Shown piece by piece: positions 1 through 6,093 of a stretch of 9,789 bases of DNA; within the stretch, counting starts at the first letter, position 1; every line of letters begins with the position of its first letter. The translations under genes and the position numbers were made by a program. This DNA is from Lachnospiraceae bacterium (GTDB lineage: Bacteria > Bacillota_A > Clostridia > Lachnospirales > Lachnospiraceae), in assembly GCA_017437705.1 (NCBI GenBank), contig JAFRYJ010000016.1, positions 1 to 9,789 of the forward strand, in the 5' to 3' direction. The notes beneath the pieces were generated by a model that was not told the origin of the DNA, did not search any database, and was given only the letters and a program-made list of their open reading frames with translations.

Positions 1-1932
1 GGGATAACGGACGCGCAGCGGGACAAGCTGGAAAAGCGGCGCAAAGAGGCGGAGGAACAGCTTAAGGACAGCCCTCTCACCGGCCGTCATCTGGAGCGCA
101 GGATCGACGATTTCACCTTTATCAATTTCAGCGACCTTATCCTGGGAAACCCCGATGATGCCTTATACAACATCGAAAGGATCCGCAATTCCCTTACGAT
201 CCCCAAGGACGGCCAGGCCGTTTTTGCGGATCTGGAGAAGGTCTACCTGTACCGCTACGTATTCACCAAGGGCGTGGAGGCCGATTACATCTACAGCGGC
301 ATCAACATCGAAAACATACCGGACCGGGAAGTGCATAAATTTGCCGAAAAGATGCTGGAGGACAGGCGCAGCGACAATTACTGCCGCAACACCCTTTATC
401 AGGACCTGCTCCTCTGGATCGCCAGGGAGTACAAAAAGCACGGCATCGAATACGCGGAGATCACCGACACGGCTCTCCTTCACAGGAACGAGTTCCCGGA
501 CAGGCTGCGCCAGATCCATGAAGTGATGCCCTCAGTCACCCGGGAGACCGGCGTGCAGCTCAGATTCCTTGCCGGCATCAGGAGGACGCCCCTTACGATA
601 ATCCGCGACAGGGCCACGCCTGTTGATTACCTGGCGGACAACCTCTGCTGCCTCCGTGTTATCGCGGGAGATCCTTACGTGGCCGGCTCCGACATCGTCG
701 GCGAGGAGATAAACGATATCCTGGAACTGAAGGGTATGCTGCGGGAGCTGGTAAAGATAGCCGGCGAAACGCCGGGCTTTGTGATCCGCATCCACGCCGG
801 CGAGAACGACAGTCTGCCGGACAACGTGGCCAACAGCATCATGTGCGTGGCGGACGCCCTCAAGCCGGGGCAGAGATTCCCGAACCTCCGCATCGGCCAC
901 GGCCTTTATACCTGCGACCTTAACAGCGAAAAGGGAAAGAAGCTTCTGGAGGAGATCCGCAGGAATGATGTCACGCTGGAGTTCCAGCTTACGTCAAACG
1001 TGCGGCTCAACAACCTCAGCACCATGGAGAAGCACCCCCTGAAGCAGTACCTGCGGGCCGGCGTCAACTGCGTCCAGGGTACCGACGGCGGCGCACTCTA
1101 CGGCACCAATTCCATCGACGAGGAGCTGAGCCTGGAGAAGCTTCTGGGCCTTTCCTTCAAAGACCTCTGCAGGATGAGGGAGTCTGAGGACAGGATCCTT
1201 AATGAGAGCAGGCGCATTTTCGAAGAGAAGTATAGCATCTTCCGGGAGAATTATCCCGGCGGCGATCTGGAGCTTTTCTACCGCAATAAACTGAGCGAGG
1301 CTCAGATGCAGGAGGAGAACCTGTGGCATGATCCCGGCAAGATCGAGACGGCCAGGGCCCTGGGGGACAGGATAAGAGAGCTTCCAAAAGGCAAGATACC
1401 GATCGTCATCGCGGGAGGCAGCTTCAACAACGCCCGTCACAGGACGGTGCTGAAGGATGCCGACAAACGCTTCCTTGACGAGCTCATCGAAAAGGCCGAT
1501 CCCGAAAAGGTCTTCTTTGCGGTGGGCCACAGTCTTAAGGCCCACGAGGGCTACCTGGTGAAAAAGGCCGCCGGCCGCTTCGACGTTATCGCGGTGGTCC
1601 CCAACATGCTTACGAGGACGGAGGAGAAGAGGCTTGCAGAGTCTGATGCGGGCATCATCATCTCCATCGAGAGCTCGGGCATGGGCCTTTACAAAACATT
1701 TGCTTACGAGATATTCAAGAGAATGCCCTCGGTGCTTCTGGTCTTTGACGGGAATTCCGCGGCGCTGAACCTGATCCAGGAGGCGAAGAACGTAAAGGGC
1801 AAGAGCAGCATTTTCATAAATAAACGGTCCAGGGACCTGGCTGCCAAGGCGGCCACGCTGAAAGGCTACGTGCAGCCCATGCCTGATGCGGACAGCATCA
1901 TCGGGCTGACAGAGAAAAAAGCAGATAAATAA
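1..1932 (+). CDS. Adenosine/AMP deaminase-like protein with C-terminal SLOG-like domain (5' truncated by window edge)
   Basis: The frame is open from base 1, so the start and the N-terminal metal-binding HxH motif of the deaminase family lie upstream; 643 codons are present. Amidohydrolase motifs are visible in order: HAGE at 793-804, RIGHG at 889-903 (His 898-900 is the usual catalytic His), TSN at 991-999, and a TDGG at 1081-1092 where the family normally has TDDP. The Zn-binding Asp is kept, but the second Asp, which contacts the purine in adenosine deaminases, is Gly. The barrel ends near 1240. After a charged linker, about 1393-1905 reads as an alpha/beta nucleotide-binding domain: strand then AGGS (1411-1422), VGHSLKAHEG (1522-1551), a VIAVVP strand, and an IIISIESSG strand. 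This order resembles DprA/LOG (SLOG) proteins. Expected chemistry is deamination of an adenine nucleoside or nucleotide. The fusion suggests a nucleotide-sensing effector or a regulated salvage enzyme; the SLOG call is by eye and less certain than the deaminase call. Confidence 0.8.
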   Translation, partial: GITDAQRDKLEKRRKEAEEQLKDSPLTGRHLERRIDDFTFINFSDLILGNPDDALYNIERIRNSLTIPKDGQAVFADLEKVYLYRYVFTKGVEADYIYSGINIENIPDREVHKFAEKMLEDRRSDNYCRNTLYQDLLLWIAREYKKHGIEYAEITDTALLHRNEFPDRLRQIHEVMPSVTRETGVQLRFLAGIRRTPLTIIRDRATPVDYLADNLCCLRVIAGDPYVAGSDIVGEEINDILELKGMLRELVKIAGETPGFVIRIHAGENDSLPDNVANSIMCVADALKPGQRFPNLRIGHGLYTCDLNSEKGKKLLEEIRRNDVTLEFQLTSNVRLNNLSTMEKHPLKQYLRAGVNCVQGTDGGALYGTNSIDEELSLEKLLGLSFKDLCRMRESEDRILNESRRIFEEKYSIFRENYPGGDLELFYRNKLSEAQMQEENLWHDPGKIETARALGDRIRELPKGKIPIVIAGGSFNNARHRTVLKDADKRFLDELIEKADPEKVFFAVGHSLKAHEGYLVKKAAGRFDVIAVVPNMLTRTEEKRLAESDAGIIISIESSGMGLYKTFAYEIFKRMPSVLLVFDGNSAALNLIQEAKNVKGKSSIFINKRSRDLAAKAATLKGYVQPMPDADSIIGLTEKKADK

Positions 1933-1933
1933 C

Positions 1934-1961
1934 AAAAAGCAGCCTTTAAGGGCTGCTTTTT
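1934..1961. terminator. Bidirectional intrinsic terminator between convergent genes
   Basis: An 11-bp perfect stem has arms AAAAAGCAGCC (1934-1944) and GGCTGCTTTTT (1951-1961) around a 6-nt loop. It begins just after the stop codon of the deaminase gene. The A-run on one arm and T-run on the other give a U-tract in both directions. It can therefore also end transcription of the minus-strand gene whose stop lies 20 bases further on. Confidence 0.9.
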
Positions 1962-1980
1962 CCATGGAAAGATTGTGCGG

Positions 1981-2169
1981 TCACTGGTTTTTTCCGGTGA
2001 TTATAAGATAAATACCGCCGACTATCATGGCGCCGGTAAGTACTATCGCAATGATCTCCGATGTATTAAGCGTTTTTTTGGTGCCGTACACATATTCCGA
2101 TACGAAGCCGATAACAGCCAGGATGCCCAGCACCAGAAGCACTATACCGATCTTTCTGTTTTTGCTCAT
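1981..2169 (-). CDS. Small two-helix membrane protein of unknown function
   Basis: This 62-residue protein has a short basic N-terminus (MSKNRK), a hydrophobic helix at about residues 7-24, a polar loop with GTKKTLNTSE, and a second helix at about 37-58 ending in a short polar tail. The start at 2169 is supported by a strong GGGAGGA ribosome site (2176-2182 on the complement) six bases upstream. The overlapping plus-strand frames lack such a site and look unlike proteins. It is convergent with the deaminase-like gene, with which it shares a terminator, and divergent from the sigma-factor operon. No family is recognised. The layout resembles many small inner-membrane proteins found beside envelope-stress sigma genes, but membership in that regulon is only a possibility. 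Confidence 0.75.
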   Translation of the reverse strand: MSKNRKIGIVLLVLGILAVIGFVSEYVYGTKKTLNTSEIIAIVLTGAMIVGGIYLIITGKNQ

Positions 2170-2196
2170 GTCGAATCCTCCCGTATATATTTACTT

Positions 2197-2230
2197 GAGT
2201 TTATACCGAGTTTATATTGTTAATATAAAC
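2197..2230. repeat. Tandem direct repeat plus palindrome in divergent promoter region (candidate operator)
   Basis: GAGTTTATA occurs at 2197-2205 and again at 2208-2216, so the copies start 11 bp apart, about one helical turn. The second copy runs into a perfect inverted repeat with arms GTTTATATT (2210-2218) and AATATAAAC (2222-2230) around GTT. The block lies between the start of the small membrane protein and the promoter of the sigma operon, where a regulator could act on either gene. Low-complexity AT sequence could produce part of this by chance. Confidence 0.45.
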
Positions 2231-2242
2231 CAGAGAAGTAAA

Positions 2243-2304
2243 CAAAAAAAGAAATTTCAAAAAATTTCGAAAAAACCTGTAAGATTCAACGAGGTTTTCC
2301 GTCT
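2243..2304 (+). promoter_or_regulatory. Probable ECF-type autoregulatory promoter with phased A-tract upstream element
   Basis: TGTAAG (2278-2283) is followed 16 bases later by CGTCT (2300-2304). The pattern matches the layout of Bacillus ECF promoters (sigma X/W/M type: TGTAAC or TGAAAC, N16, then CGAC/CGTA/CGTC). Just upstream are A-tracts and two AAATTTC copies starting exactly 10 bp apart (2252-2258 and 2262-2268), as expected for a curved or UP-like element. It lies 36 bases before the sigma gene start, so the sigma factor probably transcribes its own operon. The AGGAG ribosome site is at 2328-2332. Confidence 0.6.
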
Positions 2305-2340
2305 CATACAGTAAGCTTAAAAACTCCAGGAGTAATTACC

Positions 2341-2901
2341 ATGCAGGATAAAGATATAATCGATCTTTACTTTGCCCGCGACGAGGCAGCCATCGCCGGG
2401 ACCCAGGAAAAGTACGGGCCCTACTGCTGCACCGTGGCATACAACATAGTCGCCTCCCGCGAGGATGCCGAGGAATGCGTCAACGACACGTACAAGGAAG
2501 CCTGGGACCGCATTCCGCCCACCCGCCCGAAGTACCTGAAGCTGTTCCTGGCGAAGATAACAAGGTCAAAGGCCTTCGACAAATGGCGGATGATGCACGC
2601 CGAAAAGCGCCGCTCCGACGAGACAGCGCTGGTGCTGGAGGAGCTTTCGGACTGCGTTTCAGGCGGCACGGATCCCGTCGACGAAGTGATGTCGAAGGAA
2701 CTTTCAGGCATCATTAACGGATTTCTCCGTGACCTGCCCGCCCGGGAACGGAAGATATTCCTCAGAAGGTACTTCTATTCCGAAAAGGTGAAGGACATTG
2801 CGAAGGACGCGGGAATGACGGAAAGCGCCGTATCGGTGATGCTGCACAGAATAAGGGAAAAGCTTAAGGATCATCTGGAAAGAGAGGGTCATCTTATATG
2901 A
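2341..2901 (+). CDS. ECF-family RNA polymerase sigma factor
   Basis: The 186-residue length is typical of an ECF sigma factor, which has only regions 2 and 4. Region 2 spans about residues 15-90 and includes the conserved acidic helix REDAEECVNDTYKEAW, which in this family contacts core polymerase and the -10 element, followed by IPP and the LKLFLAKITRSKAFDKWR stretch. Region 4 spans about residues 125-180 with LPARERKIFLRRYF and a helix-turn-helix (roughly 147-175: KVKDIAKDAGMTESAVSVMLHRIREKL) for -35 recognition. The ATG at 2341 has an AGGAG site eight bases upstream. The stop overlaps the next start (ATGA), so the sigma factor and its membrane partner are translationally coupled, which is standard for sigma/anti-sigma pairs. 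A matching ECF promoter lies upstream, suggesting autoregulation. The stimulus is unknown, but the partner's serpin domain points to extracellular proteases. Confidence 0.93.
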   Translation: MQDKDIIDLYFARDEAAIAGTQEKYGPYCCTVAYNIVASREDAEECVNDTYKEAWDRIPPTRPKYLKLFLAKITRSKAFDKWRMMHAEKRRSDETALVLEELSDCVSGGTDPVDEVMSKELSGIINGFLRDLPARERKIFLRRYFYSEKVKDIAKDAGMTESAVSVMLHRIREKLKDHLEREGHLI

Positions 2902-4370
2902 GACCGGAAGATATTTATAAGGCAATAGGCGAGACGGATGATGAGCTCCTTTTAGAAGCAGAGAAGCTTTCACCGGAGGCCGAAGCAGAGGAAACGAAGA
3001 ATACAAAAGAGCCTGTCGATATAACAGAGAAACGGAAGGGCAGGGGCTGGATAGCACGTATCACGGCCATCGCGGCCTGCGCGGCGCTCTTCATCGGAGG
3101 CATGTTCGCATATACCTTCAATAAGGGAAATACGCCCGGCGGCAACGGCGAAACAGCGCAGATCCTGGTCGAGGCAAAGGTGCCGGCAGGCGACTATACA
3201 TCAGACGGAGCCGTTCCGCAGCTGCCGGACGTCCATGAAGGCGAGGATCCGGACGTAACAGCCGATCCTTCAAAATTAACGAAAAAGCTGTCCGGCAAAG
3301 AGGGCGCGCTTCTCATAATGCCCGACGACGGCGAGAACCACGCGTATTCTCCGGTGAACATCAGTCTGGCGCTGGCCATGCTTTCCGAGACCACGGATGA
3401 TGAGACCCGTCAGCAGATCTACGGCCTGCTGGGCGTTTCATCCGAGGAGGAGCTCAGAGCATATATTGCGGAGCTCTTTGCACAGGCCTATTACGACGGT
3501 GAAAATGGGAAGAGCCTTCTGGCGAATTCCATCTGGCTGAGGAACGACGGCACACAGTACAACGAGGACGTGCTCAGGGTCCTGGCCGAGTACTACTGCA
3601 CATCATCCTTCTCGGGAGAGATGGGTTCCAAAGAATACGACGAGATGCTCCGGAAGTGGATCAACGAGCACACCGAAAACCTGCTGGAGCAGGAGGCCGG
3701 CGAGCTGGGCTTTGACCGGAGCACGATAATAGCCCTGGCGAGCACCATTTATTATCATGCGGACTGGATGGAGCCTTTCTTTGAAGAGGCCACAAAGCAG
3801 CAGGTGTTCCATGCGCCGGACGGCGACCGCAGCGTACAGATGATGTACACGGGGAAGACGGACTATTACTACAGGGGAGAGCATTTCGGAGCAGTCAGCC
3901 TGAGACTTGCGGACGGCAACAATTACTGGATCTTCCTTCCCGACGAGGGATACACCGTTGAAGACGTGCTTTCCGACGACGCCATGATGGAGATCATCAG
4001 GCAGGAGGCGGAAGGGGAGTACGCGGATGTAACGATCGGCCTTCCCAGGTATGACATCTCAGCGTCACTGGATCTGAAGGATGTGCTGAAGGAAATGGGC
4101 GTCACCGATGTATTTGACGGCAGCAAGGCGGATTTCACACCGCTCCTTGGTGAGGAAGGATCGGCGTCTGTATCACATGTGCAGCACGCAGCCCGCGTAT
4201 CGGTGGATGAATACGGCTTAACGGCAGCGGCCTTTACGGTGATAACCGCCGATGGAGCGATGATGCCCCCGGATAAGCATGTGGATCTTATCTGCGACAG
4301 ACCTTTCGTCTTCGCAGTGGCAAACGACAGCGGCCTTGTCTTCTTCGAGGGAGTTGTGAACAGGCCTTAA
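2898..4370 (+). CDS. Membrane-anchored serpin with anti-sigma-like N-terminus
   Basis: This 490-residue single-pass protein has three parts. Residues 1-50 are cytoplasmic, highly charged, and carry IYKAIGETDDELLLEAE, resembling the N-terminus of membrane anti-sigma partners in clostridial ECF operons. Residues 52-74 form one transmembrane helix, preceded by KRKGR (inside-positive). After a Gly/Pro/acidic linker, about 125-490 is a full serpin: NSIWL (210-214), WINEHTE (254-260), the IYYHADW...F strand, LPRYDIS (382-388), MGVTDVFD (400-407), VSHVQHAARVSVDEYG and a C-terminal RPFVFAV. The reactive loop starts at Glu438 with hinge GLTAAAFT (440-447). Counting from P17 and aligning from the PP after the cleavage site both give P1-P1' as Ala454-Met455. 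Leu at P14 and Phe at P9 are bulkier than usual, so inhibition is likely but unproven. The likely role is an outward-facing protease trap coupled to the sigma factor encoded upstream. Confidence 0.88.
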   Translation: MRPEDIYKAIGETDDELLLEAEKLSPEAEAEETKNTKEPVDITEKRKGRGWIARITAIAACAALFIGGMFAYTFNKGNTPGGNGETAQILVEAKVPAGDYTSDGAVPQLPDVHEGEDPDVTADPSKLTKKLSGKEGALLIMPDDGENHAYSPVNISLALAMLSETTDDETRQQIYGLLGVSSEEELRAYIAELFAQAYYDGENGKSLLANSIWLRNDGTQYNEDVLRVLAEYYCTSSFSGEMGSKEYDEMLRKWINEHTENLLEQEAGELGFDRSTIIALASTIYYHADWMEPFFEEATKQQVFHAPDGDRSVQMMYTGKTDYYYRGEHFGAVSLRLADGNNYWIFLPDEGYTVEDVLSDDAMMEIIRQEAEGEYADVTIGLPRYDISASLDLKDVLKEMGVTDVFDGSKADFTPLLGEEGSASVSHVQHAARVSVDEYGLTAAAFTVITADGAMMPPDKHVDLICDRPFVFAVANDSGLVFFEGVVNRP

Positions 4371-4407
4371 TGCGTAAAGCATAAATATACAGTTGGAGGA
4401 ACAGGAA

Positions 4408-5421
4408 ATGAAAAAGATGATAATTGCGGCGGTGCTGGCGCTTTCGCTTTTAGCGGCAGCCGCCTGCAAAAACGATAAGACAGGAGGATCCGGTACGGAG
4501 GGCGGAGACCAAACTGAAATGCAGACCGATGAAACGGAAAAGGATACGAATGAGGATCCGATGCCCCCGGCCGGAGCAAATGTGCCCATCCTGGATTTCA
4601 GCGGCATCGAGGGCGGCCAGAAGCTGAAGGACGATATGGAAGCCGGCAGGATCCCCGTTAAATGCAACGTGCTCTTCGATCAGATGGGCGGGCGCCCCGA
4701 CGTCGACGTGGAGGATCCCGAGAAGATCAAAAAGATATACGAGTACTTTTCGGAGCTCGAGGTAGGGCCGGAGAGCCAGTACAGCATCACGGACAGCTAT
4801 CATCATGTGATCTTTTATCTGCAGGACGGCACCACCGTTTCCTACGGATTTGAGACGGCAGGACTCCTCTGTGTGAAGGGCAATAACTATGAGGTCTCCG
4901 GCGGCGGCAGGCTCTGGGAGTACGTCAAGCAGCTTCAGGATCAGAAGATGAGCGCCGGAAGGTCCAATGAAACGGAGACGCCCGGCAGCAAGGCTGCGGC
5001 ATATGAAGGCGCCGATCTGCCGGTAACGGTCCTGGGACCTGAGGGCGAGATAACGATCACCGTTCCCAAAGGCTGGTATTTTATGCTTTCCTTCACACCC
5101 GACGGCTATATCCAGGCCGGCGACTTCGGCATCATCCTCTGGCCGGCAGAGGATATCGAGGGCAGGATCGAGGTTTTCTATACAGGTGAACCCGCGGGCT
5201 TCTGCGGCACGGGCATCACTCAGGAGACCATGGAGCTGGGCGGCGCGGAAGCTCAGATCGCCAGGTATAACGACAGGGATATGTGGGACCACATTGTGTT
5301 TACCGGCATCGACGAACACATTATCGCCATCGCCTATGACTGCGGCGGCGACCTCTGGGATACGGAGTTCGGCGGCAGGGCGCTGGAGATACTGGACACC
5401 ATCGAGTTCAAGGCAAACTGA
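4408..5421 (+). CDS. Predicted lipoprotein, unknown function, in sigma/serpin operon
   Basis: The product has 337 residues. The start chosen is the ATG at 4408, placed seven bases after a GGAGGA site (4395-4400). A TTG at 4393 opens the same frame but overlaps that site. The N-terminus MKKM, a hydrophobic stretch and LLAAAAC with Cys20 form a lipoprotein signal; Ala at -3 is acceptable but not the commonest lipobox. Residues 21-50 are a Gly/Thr/acid-rich tether. Two globular parts follow: about 70-165 (a short beta-rich domain with a conserved-looking 'FYLQDGTTVSYGF' core) and about 195-337 (beta-rich, beginning PVTVLGPEGEITITVPKGWYF and ending LEILDTIEFKAN). The latter form is seen in secreted Firmicutes proteins of unknown role. 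It follows the serpin gene by 37 bases without a terminator, so it is probably co-transcribed and may serve at the envelope in the same response. No enzyme motif is visible. Confidence 0.82.
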   Translation: MKKMIIAAVLALSLLAAAACKNDKTGGSGTEGGDQTEMQTDETEKDTNEDPMPPAGANVPILDFSGIEGGQKLKDDMEAGRIPVKCNVLFDQMGGRPDVDVEDPEKIKKIYEYFSELEVGPESQYSITDSYHHVIFYLQDGTTVSYGFETAGLLCVKGNNYEVSGGGRLWEYVKQLQDQKMSAGRSNETETPGSKAAAYEGADLPVTVLGPEGEITITVPKGWYFMLSFTPDGYIQAGDFGIILWPAEDIEGRIEVFYTGEPAGFCGTGITQETMELGGAEAQIARYNDRDMWDHIVFTGIDEHIIAIAYDCGGDLWDTEFGGRALEILDTIEFKAN

Positions 5422-5484
5422 TGATATATTATGAAATGTGATGCGGCTTCGACGTATCATATAAGCAGCAAAGGAGATGACATT

Positions 5485-5949
5485 ATGAAGAAACTTGCAG
5501 CACTTTTGATCGCATCGGCCATGATGCTTTCCCTCGCGGCGTGCGCAGAGAACAAGGAGAAGGAAAACATGCAGATACCCAATCCTCTGGTTAAAGTTGA
5601 AGATGCAGCGGCATTTGAAAAGCTGGGCATAGAAATGGATGCACCGGAGGGCGCGGAGGAGGTCGTTTACACCATCATTTCCGACGAGATCGCCGATATC
5701 ACCTTTAAGACGGGCGGAAAAGAGTACACGCTCCGCGCGGCAAAGACAAAGGAGGACATCTCCGGCCTTTACGGCGACGTGACGGAGACAAAGCAGCTGG
5801 ACGGCGCAGAGCTTACGACTATCGCCAGCGGTGATGAGACCTACTGTAAGATCGTCTGGGGCGATGATATCCAGTACTGCCTTACAAACACGGACGGTGC
5901 CGGCGAGGAAGCCGTTATTGCGGTCTACAACAGTATTGTCGGGAAATGA
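5485..5949 (+). CDS. Small predicted lipoprotein, last gene of sigma/serpin operon
   Basis: The product has 154 residues. The frame opens at an ATG at 5431, but the ATG at 5485 is chosen because AAGGAG (5471-5476) precedes it by eight bases and the protein then begins with a textbook lipoprotein signal: MKKLAALL..., lipobox LAAC, Cys20. The mature part begins with an acidic/polar stretch and 'IPNPLVKVEDAAAFEKLGIEM', then a beta-rich domain with TFKTGGKEYTLRAAKTKEDISGLYG. That arrangement (NP-start, G-x-x-Y-x-x-R-x-A, DISG-x-Y) recurs in small uncharacterised lipoproteins of gut Firmicutes, from memory of the family. It lies 63 bases after the previous lipoprotein and directly before a strong terminator, so it closes the operon. 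No catalytic motif is visible; a ligand-binding or sensor role is possible. Confidence 0.82.
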   Translation: MKKLAALLIASAMMLSLAACAENKEKENMQIPNPLVKVEDAAAFEKLGIEMDAPEGAEEVVYTIISDEIADITFKTGGKEYTLRAAKTKEDISGLYGDVTETKQLDGAELTTIASGDETYCKIVWGDDIQYCLTNTDGAGEEAVIAVYNSIVGK

Positions 5950-5977
5950 TCACATAACATTGAAACACTCTTTAACG

Positions 5978-5999
5978 GGCGCCCTGCGGGGCGCCTTTT
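5978..5999 (+). terminator. Intrinsic terminator of the sigma/serpin/lipoprotein operon
   Basis: A GC-rich 7-bp stem has arms GGCGCCC (5978-5984) and GGGCGCC (5989-5995) around TGCG, followed by TTTT and a T-rich stretch. It lies 29 bases after the stop of the small lipoprotein gene. Confidence 0.9.
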
Positions 6000-6028
6000 C
6001 TGTTGTCGGGGCGGCCAGTTCCACGCCT

Positions 6029-6057
6029 TTGCACCCCGGCCGCAAAACTGCTAAAAT
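6029..6057 (+). promoter_or_regulatory. Housekeeping sigma promoter for the SGNH-SRAP-YbaK operon
   Basis: TTGCAC (6029-6034) and TAAAAT (6052-6057) are separated by exactly 17 bases, close to the vegetative consensus. Transcription should start near 6064. That excludes the in-frame ATG at 6058 as the start of the next gene and favours the one at 6094, which has GAGGA at 6083-6087. Confidence 0.75.
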
Positions 6058-6093
6058 ATGGCTGTAAGATTACAGAACGAACGAGGACAGATC

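Noticed and set aside
1..1932. Assignment of the first gene as RADAR RdrB
   Set aside because: The deaminase family fits, but the N-terminus and the RdrA neighbour are outside the window and the SLOG-like tail is not a feature I can tie to RdrB, so only a general comparison is made.
994..1965. Minus-strand open frame of 323 codons opposite the deaminase-like gene
   Set aside because: The plus strand carries clear deaminase motifs. The minus frame runs through the shared terminator and has no family features.
2027..2314. Plus-strand open frames over the small membrane protein and the divergent promoter region
   Set aside because: No ribosome site, low-complexity Lys/Ser-rich translation, and the opposite strand has a strong GGGAGGA site and a clean two-helix protein.
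5432..5456. TGAAAT then CGTA ahead of the small lipoprotein gene as an ECF promoter
   Set aside because: Spacing is 15 rather than 16, the -35 departs from TGAAAC, and the 63-base gap has no terminator, so read-through from the upstream genes is the simpler reading.
4450..5460. Long minus-strand open frame (336 codons) opposite the larger lipoprotein gene
   Set aside because: It mirrors a well-supported plus-strand gene with signal peptide and ribosome site. Its translation shows no recognisable domain and no good ribosome site, so it is a shadow of GC-rich codons.
6063..6077. TGTAAGATTACA upstream of the SGNH gene as a second ECF -35 element
   Set aside because: It shares TGTAAGATT with the sigma-operon promoter, but there is no CGTC-type -10 at 15-17 bases and the start codon would be too close. 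A canonical housekeeping promoter explains the gene.
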